This document shows positions 10,223-21,948 of a stretch of DNA of 64,000 bases, piece after piece. Where the stretch lies: contig CM069453.1 in assembly GCA_035610835.1 (NCBI GenBank), positions 72,294,682 through 72,358,681 of the forward strand. Direction: 5' to 3'. Source of the stretch: Ophiura sarsii. Its lineage: Eukaryota > Echinodermata > Ophiuroidea > Amphilepidida > Ophiuridae. The notes below the pieces were generated by a model. That model was not told where the DNA came from, made no database searches, and was given only the letters and a program-made list of their open reading frames with translations. A program made the translations under genes and the position numbers. How positions within the stretch are numbered: position 1 is the stretch's first letter; each line of letters starts with the position of its first letter.

Positions 10223-10849
10223 AAGACCCTATATGGAGGTCAGGTAGGGGGTCCTACTGACCAAGTCTGGTGAATGTATCATGTAAACTGTAGGAGTAGA
10301 AGCATTTTAAAGAAAATCAATTTTAAAGAAAATCACGTTTTGACCCCTACAGACCCCCGTGTGACCTTTGACCCAAAACTGTGAAGACCCTACATGGAGG
10401 TCAGGTAGGGGGTCCTACTGACCAAGTCTGGTGAATGTATCATGTAAACTGTAGGAGTAGAAGCATTTTAAAGAAAATCACGTTTTGACCCCTACAGACC
10501 CCCGTGTGACCTTTGACCCAAAACTGTGAAGACCCTACATGGAGGTCAGGTAGGGGGTCCTACTGACCAAGTCTGGTGAATGTATCATGTAAACTGTAGG
10601 AGTAGAAGCATTTTAAAGAAAATCAATTTTAAAGAAAATCACGTTTTGACCCCTACAGACTTCCGTGTGACCTTTGACCCAAAACTGTGAAGACCCTATA
10701 TGGAGGTCAGGTAGGGGGTCCTACTGACCAAGTCTGGTGAATGTATCATGTAAACTGTAGGAGTAGAAGCATTTTAAAGAAAATCAAGTTTTGACCCCTA
10801 CAGACTTCCGTGTGACCTTTGACCCAAAACTGTGAAGACCCTATATGGT
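10223..10849. repeat. Satellite B block 4, type II with one extra monomer
   Basis: Monomers of 161, 145, 161 and 145 bp plus the 14-bp stub. The extra 161-bp monomer at the front reads AAAATCAATTTTAAAG at its duplication, a variant of the usual AAAATCCATTTTAAAG. The same front is found in the block at 18097, so these two share an origin. Confidence 0.93.
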
Positions 10850-11118
10850 AATCGTTGCTCGTATCGGCGCTTAGAGCAGCTAGCAACGTAGCATTACTCA
10901 GGTCAAGTCAAAAATCAACACAGATGTGTTTTTACATCACTTTTAAATTTTTTCAAAAAATTCCAATTGTTGCTCGTATCTGCGCATTAACAAGATAGCA
11001 TTTCTCAGGAAAAGTCAAAAATCAACACAGATAAGTTTTTACATCACTTTCAATTTTTTTCAAAAAAAATCCAATTGTTGCTCGTATCGGTGCATAGAGC
11101 ATTTCCCAAGGTAGCATT
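10850..11118. repeat. Satellite A block 5, two-monomer remnant
   Basis: The shortest A block, 269 bp. It joins a type II head (AATCGTTGCTCG, GCGCTT) directly to the tail seen at the end of 7802-10222 (TTAACAAG, GATAAG, GCATTTCCC). The markers TTAAC and GATAAG lie exactly 896 bp after their copies in the previous block. It is best read as a deletion product or as part of a local 0.9-kb duplication. Confidence 0.93.
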
Positions 11119-11584
11119 AAGACCCTATATGGAGGTCAGGTAGGGGGTCCTACTGACCAAGTCTGGTGAATGTAGCATGTAAACTGTAGGAGTAGAAGCA
11201 TTTTAAAGAAAATCACGTTTTGACCCCTACAGACCCCCGTGTGACCTTTGACCCAAAACTGTGAAGACCCTACATGGAGGTCAGGTAGGGGGTCCTACTG
11301 ACCAAGTCTGGTGAATGTATCATGTAAACTGTAGGAGTAGAAGCATTTGAAAGAAAATCAATTTTAAAGAAAATCACGTTTTGACCCCTACAGACTTCCG
11401 TGTGACCTTTGACCCAAAACTGTGAAGACCCTATATGGAGGTCAGGTAGGGGGTCCTACTGACCAAGTCTGGTGAATGTATCATGTAAACTGTAGGAGTA
11501 GAAGCATTTTAAAGAAAATCAAGTTTTGACCCCTACAGACTTCCGTGTGACCTTTGACCCAAAACTGTGAAGACCCTATATGGT
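11119..11584. repeat. Satellite B block 5, type II
   Basis: The 466-bp type II form: 145, 161 and 145 bp plus stub. The second monomer has CATTTGAAAG for CATTTTAAAG and the AAAATCAATTTT duplication form. It repeats the last three monomers of the block at 10223 at an offset of 896 bp counted from the block starts. Confidence 0.93.
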
Positions 11585-12889
11585 AATCGTTGCTCGTATC
11601 GGCGCTTAGAGCAGCTAGCAACGTAGCATTACTCAGGTCAAGTCAAAATTCAACACAGATGTGTTTTTACATTACTTTTAAATTTTTTCAAAAAAATCCA
11701 ATCGTTGCTCGTATCGGCGCTTAGAGCAGCTAGCAACGTAGCATTACTCAGGTCAAGTCAAAATTCAACACAGATGTGTTTTTACATCACTTTTAATTTT
11801 TTTCAAAAAAAATCCAATCGTTGCTCGTATCTGCGCATAGAGCAGCTAGCAAGATAGCATTACTCAGGAAAAGTCAAAAATCAACACAAATGTGTTTTTA
11901 CATCACTTTCAATTTTTTTCAAAAAAATCCAATCGTTGCTCGTATCTGCGCATAGAGCAGCTAGCAAGGTAGCATTACTCAGGAAAAGTCAAAAATCAAC
12001 ACAGATGTGTTTTTACATCACTTTTAACTTTTTTCAAAAAATTCCAATTGTTGCTCGTATCGGCGCATAGATCAGCTAACAAGATAGCATTTCTCAGGAA
12101 AAGTCGAAAATCAACACAGATGTGTTTTTACATCACTTTCAAATTTTTTCAAAAAAATCCAATTGTTGCTCGTATCGGCGCATAGAGCAGCAAGCAAGGT
12201 AGCATTACTCAGGAAAAGTCATAAATCAACACAGATGTGTTTTTACATCACTTTTAACTTTTTTCGAAAAATTCCAATTGTTGCTCGTATCTGCGCATAG
12301 ATCAGCTAACAAGATAGCATTTCTCAGGAAAAGTCAAAAATCAACACAGATGTGTTTTTACATCACTTTTAACTTTTTTCAAAAAATTCCAATTGTTGCT
12401 CGTATCGGCGCATAGAGCAGCTAGCAACGTAGCATTACTCAGGAAAAGTCAAAAATCAACACAGATGTGTTTTTACATCACTTTCAATTTTTTTCAAAAA
12501 AATCCAATCGTTGCTCGTATCTGCGCATAGATCAGCTAACAAGATAGCATTTCTCAGGAAAAGTCAAAAATCAACACAGATGTGTTTTTACATCACTTTT
12601 AAATTTTTTCAACAAATTCCAATTGTTGCTCGTATCGGTGCATAGAGCATTTCCCAAGGTAGCATTACTCAGGAAAAGTCAAAAATCAACACAGATATGT
12701 TTTTACATCACTTTTAACTTTTTTCGAAAAATTCCAATTGTTGCTCGTATCTGCGCATTAACAAGATAGCATTTCTCAGGAAAAGTCAAAAATCAACACA
12801 GATGGGTTTTTACATCACTTTCAATTTTTTTCAAAAAAAATCCAATTGTTGCTTGTATCGGTGCATAGAGCATTTCCCAAGGTAGCATT
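11585..12889. repeat. Satellite A block 6, type II head
   Basis: About 11 A monomers. It begins like 5074 with two GCGCTT monomers and has the GTCGAAAATC and AGCAGCAAGC variants, also seen at 1-180. The final monomers (CAACAAATTCC, GATATG with the palindrome, TTAACAAG, GATGGG, GCTTG) match the end of 1-742, so the left edge of the window belongs to a block of this kind. Confidence 0.95.
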
Positions 12890-13500
12890 AAGACCCTATA
12901 TGCAGGTCAGGTAGGGGGTCCTACTGACCAAGTCTGGTGAATGTAGCATGTAAACTGTAGGAGTAGAAGCATTTTAAAGAAAATCGCGTTTTGACCCCTA
13001 CAGACCCCCGTGTGACCTTTGACCCAAAACTGTTAAGACCCTATATGGAGGTCAGGTAGGGGGTCCTACTGACCAAGTCTGGTGAATGTAGCATGTAAAC
13101 TGTAGGAGTAGAAGCATTTTAAAGAAAATCACGTTTTGACCCCTACAGACCCCCGTGTGACCTTTGACCCAAAACTGTGAAGACCCTACATGGAGGTCAG
13201 GTAGGGGGTCCTACTGACCAAGTCTGGTGAATGTATCATGTAAACTGTAGGAGTAGAAGCATTTTAAAGAAAATCAATTTTAAAGAAAATCACGTTTTGA
13301 CCCCTACAGACTTCCGTGTGACCTTTGACCCAAAACTGTGAAGACCCTATATGGAGGTCAGGTAGGGGGTCCTACTGACCAAGTCTGGTGAATGTATCAT
13401 GTAAACTGTAGGAGTAGAAGCATTTTAAAGAAAATCAAGTTTTGACCCCTACAGACTTCCGTGTGACCTTTGACCCAAAACTGTGAAGACCCTATATGGT
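12890..13500. repeat. Satellite B block 6, chimera of type I head and type II tail
   Basis: It starts with CTATATGCAGG and ACTGTTAAG as type I blocks do, then switches to the type II series and ends with the 14-bp stub and GGT. Monomers are 145, 145, 161 and 145 bp. Two short monomers in a row at the front mark the exchange point, at about 13035-13180. AATCGCGTTTTG near 12984 is a private change. Confidence 0.9.
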
Positions 13501-14921
13501 AATCGTTGCTCGTATCGGCGCTTAGAGCAGCTAGCAACGTAGCATTACTCAGGTCAAGTCAAAATTCAACACAGATGTGTTTTTACATTACTTTTAAATG
13601 TTTTCAAAAAAATCCAATCGTTGCTCGTATCGGCGCTTAGAGCAGCTAGCAACGTAGCATTACTCAGGTCAAGTCAAAATTCAACACAGATGTGTTTTTA
13701 CATCACTTTTAATTTTTTTCAAAAAAAATCCAATCGTTGCTCGTATCTGCGCATAGAGCAGCTAGCAAGATAGCATTACTCAGGAAAAGTCAAAAATCAA
13801 CACAAATGTGTTTTTACATCACTTTCAATTTTTTTCAAAAAAATCCAATCGTTGCTCGTATCTGCGCATAGAGCAGCTAGCAAGGTAGCATTACTCAGGA
13901 AAAGTCAAAAATCAACACAGATGTGTTTTTACATCACTTTTAACTTTTTTCAAAAAATTCCAATTGTTGCTCGTATCGGCGCATAGATCAGCTAACAAGA
14001 TAGCATTTCTCAGGAAAAGTCGAAAATCAACACAGATGTGTTTTTACATCACTTTCAAATTTTTTCAAAAAAATCCAATTGTTGCTCGTATCGGCGCATA
14101 GAGCAGCAAGCAAGGTAGCATTACTCAGGAAAAGTCATAAATCAACACAGATGTGTTTTTACATCACTTTTAAATTTTTTCAAAAAAAATCCAATTGTTG
14201 CTCGTATCTGCGCATAGAGCAGCTAGCAAGATAGCATTACTCAGGAAAAGTCAAAAATCAACACAGATGTGTTTTTACATCACTTTTAACTTTTTTCAAA
14301 AAATTCCAATTGTTGCTCGTATCGGCGCATAGAGCAGCTAGCAAGGTAGCATTACTCAGGTCAAGTCAAAAATCAACACAGATATGTTTTTACATCACTT
14401 TTAACTTTTTTCGAAAAATTCCAATTGTTGCTCGTATCTGCGCATAGATCAGCTAACAAGATAGCATTTCTCAGGAAAAGTCAAAAATCAACACAGATGT
14501 GTTTTTACATCACTTTTAACTTTTTTCAAAAAATTCCAATTGTTGCTCGTATCGGCGCATAGAGCAGCTAGCAACGTAGCATTACTCAGGAAAAGTCAAA
14601 ATTCAACACAGATGTGTTTTTACATCACTTTTAAATTTTTTCAACAAATTCCAATTGTTGCTCGTATCGGTGCATAGAGCATTTCCCAAGGTAGCATTAC
14701 TCAGGAAAAGTCAAAAATCAACACAGATATGTTTTTACATCACTTTTAACTTTTTTCGAAAAATTCCAATTGTTGCTCGTATCTGCGCATTAACAAGATA
14801 GCATTTCTCAGGAAAAGTCAAAAATCAACACAGATGGGTTTTTACATCACTTTCAATTTTTTTCAAAAAAAATCCAATTGTTGCTTGTATCGGTGCATAG
14901 AGCATTTCCCAAGGTAGCATT
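13501..14921. repeat. Satellite A block 7, type II head
   Basis: About 12 A monomers, one (116 bp) more than the block at 11585. It has the GTCGAAAATC and AGCAGCAAGC variants near 14030-14110 and a GGTCAAGTC monomer followed by GATATG near 14360. The tail is again TTAACAAG, GATGGG, GCTTG, GCATTTCCC, leading into a type I B block. Confidence 0.95.
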
Positions 14922-16135
14922 AAGACCCTATATGCAGGTCAGGTAGGGGGTCCTACTGACCAAGTCTGGTGAATGTAGCATGTAAACTGTAGGAGTAGAA
15001 GCATTTTAAAGAAAATCACGTTTTGACCCCTACAGACCCCCGTGTGACCTTTGACCCAAAACTGTTAAGACCCTATATGGAGGTCAGGTAGGGGGTCCTA
15101 CTGACCAAGTCTGGTGAATGTAGCATGTAAACTGTAGGAGTAGAAGCATTTTAAAGAAAATCCATTTTAAAGAAAATCACGTTTTGACCCCTACAGACTT
15201 CCGTGTGACCTTTGACCTAAAACTGTGAAGACCCTATATGGAGGTCAGGTAGGGGGTCCTACTGACCAAGTCTGGTGAATGTAGCATTTAAACTGTAGGA
15301 GTAGAAGCATTTTAAAGAAAATCATGTTTTGACCCCTACAGACCCCCGTGTGACCTTTGACCCAAAACTGTTAAGACCCTATATGTAGGGCAGGTAGGGG
15401 GTCCTACTGACTAAGTCTGGTGAATGTATCATGTAAACTGTAGGAGAAGAAGCATTTTAAAGAAAATGCATTTTAAAGAAAATCACGTTTTGACCCCTAC
15501 AGACTTCCGTGTGACCTTTGACCCAAAACTGTGAAGACCCTATATGGAGGTCAGGTAGGGGGTCCTACTGACCAAGTCTGGTGAATGTAGCATGTAAACT
15601 GTAGGAGAAGAAGCATTTTAAAGAAAATCACGTTTTGACCCCTACAGACCCCCGTGTGACCTTTGACCCAAAACTGTGAAGACCCTATATGGAGGTCAGG
15701 TAGGGGGTCCTACTGACCAAGTCTGGTGAATGTATCATGTAAACTGTAGGAGTAGAAGTATTTTAAAGAAAATCCATTTTAAAGAAAATCACGTTTTGAC
15801 CCCTACAGACTTCCGTGTGACCTTTGACCCAAAACTGTGAAGACCCTATTTGGAGGTCAGGTAGGGGGTCCTACTGACCAAGTCTGGTGAATGTATCATG
15901 TAAACTGTAGGAGTAGAAGCATTTTAAAGAAAATCAAGTTTTGACCCCTACAGACTTCCGTGTGACCTTTGACCCAAAACTGTGAAGACCCTATATGGAG
16001 GTCAGGTAGGGGGTCCTACTGACCAAATCTGGTGAATGTATCATTTAAACTGTAGGAGTAGAAGCATTTTAAAGAAAATCCATTTTAAAGAAAATCACGT
16101 TTTGACCCCTACAGACTTCCGTGTGACCTTTGACC
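14922..16135. repeat. Satellite B block 7, type I, eight monomers
   Basis: Full 1214-bp copy of the block at 743-1956 with the same alternation of 145 and 161 bp. Shared markers are AATCATG in monomer 3, GTAGGGCAGG in monomer 4, CTATTTGG in monomer 7 and CATTTAAAC in monomer 8. Private changes include GGAGAAGAAGC in monomer 5 and ACCAAATCTGG in monomer 8. Confidence 0.95.
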
Positions 16136-18096
16136 TTTGAGCAAGGTAGCATTACTCAGGTCAAGTCAAAATTCAACACAGATGTGTTTTTACATCACTT
16201 TTAATTTTTTTCAAAAAAAATCCAATCGTTGCTCGTATCTGCGCATAGAGCAGCTAGCAAGATAGCATTACTCAGGAAAAGTCAAAAATCAACACAAATG
16301 TGTTTTTACATCACTTTCAATTTTTTTCAAAAAAATCCAATCGTTGCTCGTATCTGCGCATAGAGCAGCTAGCAAGGTAGCATTACTCATGAAAAGTCAC
16401 AAATCAATACAGATGTGTTTTTACATCACTTTTAACTTTTTTCAAAAAATTCCAATTGTTGCTCGTATCGGCGCATAGATCAGCTAACAAGATAGCATTT
16501 CTCAGGAAAAGTCAAAAATCAACACAGATGTGTTTTTACATCACTTTCAATTTTTTTCAAAAAAATCCAATTGTTCCTCGTATCGGCGCATAGAGCAGCT
16601 AGCAAGGTAGCATTACTCAGGAAAAGTCATAAATCAACACAGATGTGTTTTTACATCACTTTTAAATTTTTTCAAAAAAAATCCAATTGTTGCTCGTATC
16701 TGCGCATAGTGCAGCTACCAAGATAGCATTACTCAGGAAAAGTCAAAAATCAACACAAATGTGTTTTTACATCACTTTCAATTTTTTTCAAAAAAATCCA
16801 ATCGTTGCTCGTATCTGCGCATAGAGCAGCTAGCAAGATAGCGTTACTCAGGAAAAGTCAAAAATCAACACAGATGTGTTTTTACATCACTTTTAACTTT
16901 TTTCAAAAAATTCCAATTGTTGCTCGTATCGGCGCATAGAGCAGCTAACAAGATAGCATTACTCAGGAAAAGTCAAAAATCAACACAGATATGTTTTTAC
17001 ATCACTTTTAACTTTTTTCGAAAAATTCCAATTGTTGCTCGTATCTGCGCATAGATCAGCTAACAAGATAGCATTTCTCAGGAAAAGTCAAAAATCAACA
17101 CAGATGTGTTTTTACATCACTTTTAACTTTTTTCAAAAAATTCCAATTGTTGCTCGTATCGGCGCATAGAGCAGCTAGCAAGGTAGCATTACTCAGGTCA
17201 AGTCAAAATTCAACACAGATGTGTTTTTACATCACTTTTAAATTTTTTCAAAAAATTCCAATTGTTGCTCGTATCTGCGCATTAACAAGATAGCATTACT
17301 CAGGAAAAGTCAAAAATCAACACAGATGGGTTTTTACATCACTTTCAATTTTTTTCAAAAAAATCCAATTGTTGCTCGTATCGGCGCATAGAGCAGCTAG
17401 CAAGGTAGCATTACTCAGGAAAAGTCAAAAATCAACACAGATGAGTTTTTACATCACTTTTAATAATTTTCCAAAAAAATCCAATTGTTGCTCGTATCGG
17501 CGCATAGAGCAGCTAGCAACGTAGCATTACTCAGGAAAAGTCAAAAATCAACACAAATGTGTTTTTACATCACTTTCAATTTTTTTCAAAAAAATCCAAT
17601 CGTTGCTCGTATCTGCGCATAGATCAGCTAACAAGATAGCATTTCTCAGGAAAAGTCAAAAATCAACACAGATGTGTTTTTACATCACTTTTAAATTTTT
17701 TCAACAAATTCCAATTGTTGCTCGTATCGGTGCATAGAGCATTTCCCAAGGTAGCATTACTCAGGAAAAGTCAAAAATCAACACAGATATGTTTTTACAT
17801 CACTTTTAACTTTTTTCGAAAAATTCCAATTGTTGCTCGTATCTGCGCATAGATCAGCTAACAAGATAGCATTTCTCAGGAAATGTCAAAAATCAACACA
17901 GATGTGTTTTTACATCACTTTTAAATTTTTTCAAAAAATTCCAATTGTTGCTCGTATCTGCGCATTAACAAGATAGCATTTCTCAGGAAAAGTCAAAAAT
18001 CAACACAGATAAGTTTTTACATCACTTTCAATTTTTTTCAAAAAAAATCCAATTGTTGCTCGTATCGGTGCATAGAGCATTTCCCAAGGTAGCATT
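16136..18096. repeat. Satellite A block 8, type I head, short form
   Basis: About 17 A monomers. Compared with 7802-10222 it lacks about 460 bp, or four monomers, directly after the junction: the GTTCGTATTGG, CATTGCTTG and GCGCTT monomers are missing and the first full monomer already carries CGTATCTGCGC. From TGTTCCTCG (16572) onward it is collinear with the reference form. Confidence 0.95.
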
Positions 18097-18714
18097 AAGA
18101 CCCTATATGGAGGTCAGGTAGGGGGTCCTACTGACCAAGTCTGGTGAATGTATCATGTAAACTGTAGGAGTAGAAGCATTTTAAAGAAAATCAATTTTAA
18201 AGAAAATCACGTTTTGACCCCTACAGACCCCCGTGTGACCTTTGACCCAAAACTGTGAAGACCCTACATGGAGGTCAGGTAGGGGGTCCTACTGACCAAG
18301 TCTGGTGAATGTATCATGTAAACTGTAGGAGTAGAAGCATTTTAAAGAAAATCACGTTTTGACCCCTACAGACCCCCGTGTGACCTTTGACCCAAAACTG
18401 TGAAGACCCTACATGGAGGTCAGGTAGGGGGTCCTACTGACCAAGTCTGGTGAATGTATCATGTAAACTGTAGGAGTAGAAGCATTTTAAAGAAAATCAA
18501 TTTTAAAGAAAATCACGTTTTGACCCCTACAGACTTCCGTGTGACCTTTGACCCAAAACTGTGAAGACCCTATATGGAGGTCAGGTAGGGGGTCCTACTG
18601 ACCAAGTCTGGTGAATGTATCATTTAAACTGTAGGAGTAGAAGCATTTTAAAGAAAATCCATTTTAAAGAAAATCACGTTTTGACCCCTACAGACTTCCG
18701 TGTGACCTTTGACC
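18097..18714. repeat. Satellite B block 8, chimera of type II head and type I tail
   Basis: Its first three monomers (161, 145, 161 bp, with AAAATCAATTTT and CCTACATGG) copy the front of the block at 10223. The fourth carries CATTTAAAC and ends at the type I junction. The switch falls between about 18558 and 18622. It is the reciprocal kind of product to the block at 12890. Confidence 0.9.
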
Positions 18715-21482
18715 TTTGAGCAAGGTAGCATTACTCAGGTCAAGTCAAAATTCAACACAGATGTGTTTTTACATCACTTTTAAATTTTTTCAAAAAAATC
18801 CAATCGTTGTTCGTATTGGCGCATAGAGCAGCTAGCAAGATAGCATTACTCAGGAAAAGTCAAAAATCAACACAGATGTGTTTTTACATCACTTTTAACT
18901 TTTTTCAAAAAAATCCAATTGTTGTTCGTATTGGCGCATAGAGCAGCTAGCAAGGTAGCATTACTCAGGTCAAGTCAAAATTCAACACAGATCTGTTTAT
19001 ACATCACTTTTAAAAAATTTCAAAAAAATCCAATCATTGCTTGTATCGGCGCTTAGAGCAGCTAGCAACGTAGCATTACTCAGGTCAAGTCAAAATTCAA
19101 CACAGATGTGTTTTTACATCACTTTTAATTTTTTTAAAAAAAAAATCCAATCGTTGCTCGTATCTGCGCATAGAGCAGCTAGCAAGATAGCATTACTCAG
19201 GAAAAGTCAAAAATCAACACAGATGTGTTTTTACATCACTTTTAACTTTTTTCAAAAAAATCCAATTGTTGTTCGTATTGGCGCATAGAGCAGCTAGCAA
19301 GGTAGCATTACTCAGGTCAAGTCAAAATTCAACACAGATCTGTTTATACATCACTTTTAAAAAATTTCAAAAAAATCCAATCATTGCTTGTATCGGCGCT
19401 TAGAGCAGCTAGCAACGTTGCATTACTCAGGTCAAGTCAAAATTCAACACAGATGTGTTTTTACATTACTTTTAAATTTTTTCAAAAAAATCCAATCGTT
19501 GCTCGTATCGGCGCTTAGAGCAGCTAGCAACGTAGCATTACTCAGGTCAAGTCAAAATTCAACACAGATGTGTTTTTACATCACTTTTAATTTTTTTCAA
19601 AAAAAATCCAATCGTTGCTCGTATCTGCGCATAGAGCAGCTAGCAAGATAGCATTACTCAGGAAAAGTCAAAAATCAACACAAATGTGTTTTTACATCAC
19701 TTTCAATTTTTTTCAAAAAAATCCAATCGTTGCTCGTATCTGCGCATAGAGCAGCTAGCAAGGTAGCATTACTCATGAAAAGTCAAAAATCAATACAGAT
19801 GTGTTTTTACATCACTTTTAACTTTTTTCAAAAAATTCCAATTGTTGCTCGTATCGGCGCATAGATCAGCTAACAAGATAGCATTTCTCAGGAAAAGTCA
19901 AAAATCAACACAGATGTGTTTTTACATCACTTTCAATTTTTTTCAAAAAAATCCAATTGTTCCTCGTATCGGCGCATAGAGCAGCTAGCAAGGTAGCATT
20001 ACTCAGGAAAAGTCATAAATCAACACAGATGTGTTTTTACATCACTTTTAAATTTTTTCAAAAAAAATCCAATTGTTGCTCGTATCTGCGCATAGTGCAG
20101 CTACCAAGATAGCATTACTCAGGAAAAGTCAAAAATCAACACAAATGTGTTTTTACATCACTTTCAATTTTTGTCAAAAAAATCCAATCGTTGCTCGTAT
20201 CTGCGCATAGAGCAGCTAGCAAGATAGCGTTACTCAGGAAAAGTCAAAAATCAACACAGATGTGTTTTTACATCACTTTTAACTTTTTTCAAAAAATTCC
20301 AATTGTTGCTCGTATCGGCGCATAGAGCAGCTAACAAGATAGCATTACTCAGGAAAAGTCAAAAATCAACACAGATATGTTTTTACATCACTTTTAACTT
20401 TTTTCGAAAAATTCCAATTGTTGCTCGTATCTGCGCATAGATCAGCTAACAAGATAGCATTTCTCAGGAAAAGTCAAAAATCAACACAGATGTGTTTTTA
20501 CATCACTTTTAACTTTTTTCAAAAAATTCCAATTGTTGCTCGTATCGGCGCATAGAGCAGCTAGCAAGGTAGCATTACTCAGGTCAAGTCAAAATTCAAC
20601 ACAGATGTGTTTTTACATCACTTTTAAATTTTTTCAAAAAATTCCAATTGTTGCTCGTATCTGCGCATTAACAAGATAGCATTACTCAGGAAAAGTCAAA
20701 AATCAACACAAATGGGTTTTTACATCACTTTCAATTTTTTTCAAAAAAATCCAATTGTTGCTCGTATCGGCGCATAGAGCAGCTAGCAAGGTAGCATTAC
20801 TCAGGAAAAGTCAAAAATCAACACAGATGAGTTTTTACATCACTTTTAAAAATTTTCAAAAAAAATCCAATTGTTGCTCGTATCGGCGCATAGAGCAGCT
20901 AGCAACGTAGCATTACTCAGGAAAAGTCAAAAATCAACACAAATGTGTTTTTACATCACTTTCAATTTTTTTCAAAAAAATCCAATCGTTGCTCGTATCT
21001 GCGCATAGATCAGCTAACAAGATAGCATTTCTCAGGAAAAGTCAAAAATCAACACAGATGTGTTTTTACATCACTTTTAAATTTTTTCAACAAATTCCAA
21101 TTGTTGCTCGTATCGGTGCATAGAGCATTTCCCAAGGTAGCATTACTCAGGAAAAGTCAAAAATCAACACAGATATGTTTTTACATCACTTTTAACTTTT
21201 TTCGAAAAATTCCAATTGTTGCTCGTATCTGCGCATAGATCAGCTAACAAGATAGCATTTCTCAGGAAATGTCAAAAATCAACACAGATGTGTTTTTACA
21301 TCACTTTTAAATTTTTTCAAAAAATTCCAATTGTTGCTCGTATCTGCGCATTAACAAGATAGCATTTCTCAGGAAAAGTCAAAAATCAACACAGATAAGT
21401 TTTTACATCACTTTCAATTTTTTTCAAAAAAAATCCAATTGTTGCTCGTATCGGTGCATAGAGCATTTCCCAAGGTAGCATT
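18715..21482. repeat. Satellite A block 9, type I head with three-monomer duplication
   Basis: About 24 A monomers. It is 347 bp longer than 7802-10222, and the TCATTGCTTG marker occurs twice, at 19034 and 19381, 347 bp apart, so a three-monomer segment is doubled. Short open frames of 83 and 87 codons at 19037-19288 and 19388-19651 fall in this doubled part. They simply translate the A monomer and are not called as genes. Confidence 0.95.
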
Positions 21483-21948
21483 AAGACCCTATATGGAGGT
21501 CAGGTAGGGGGTCCTACTGACCAAGTCTGGTGAATGTAGCATGTAAACTGTAGGAGTAGAAGCATTTTAAAGAAAATCACGTTTTGACCCCTACAGACCC
21601 CCGTGTGACCTTTGACCCAAAACTGTGAAGACCCTACATGGAGGTCAGGTAGGGGGTCCTACTGACCAAGTCTGGTGAATGTATCATGTAAACTGTAGGA
21701 GTAGAAGCATTTTAAAGAAAATCAATTTTAAGGAAAATCACGTTTTGACCCCTACAGACTTCCGTGTGACCTTTGACCCAAAACTGTGAAGACCCTATAT
21801 GGAGGTCAGGTAGGGGGTCCTACTGACCAAGTCTGGTGAATGTATCATGTAAACTGTAGGAGTAGAAGCATTTTAAAGAAAATCAAGTTTTGACCCCTAC
21901 AGACTTCCGTGTGACCTTTGACCCAAAACTGTGAAGACCCTATATGGT
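21483..21948. repeat. Satellite B block 9, type II
   Basis: Basic 466-bp type II form with monomers of 145, 161 and 145 bp and the stub. The middle monomer has AAAATCAATTTTAAGG, one change from the form at 10223. It is the last small B block before the 17.2-kb array. Confidence 0.94.

Noticed and set aside
19037..19288. 83-codon open frame on the plus strand
   Set aside because: It reads two A monomers in series and its peptide is just the translated repeat. Homologous monomers in the same frame have stops, and there is no upstream signal or codon constraint.
19388..19651. 87-codon open frame on the plus strand
   Set aside because: Same cause: A monomers freed of a stop by chance inside the duplicated part of A block 9.
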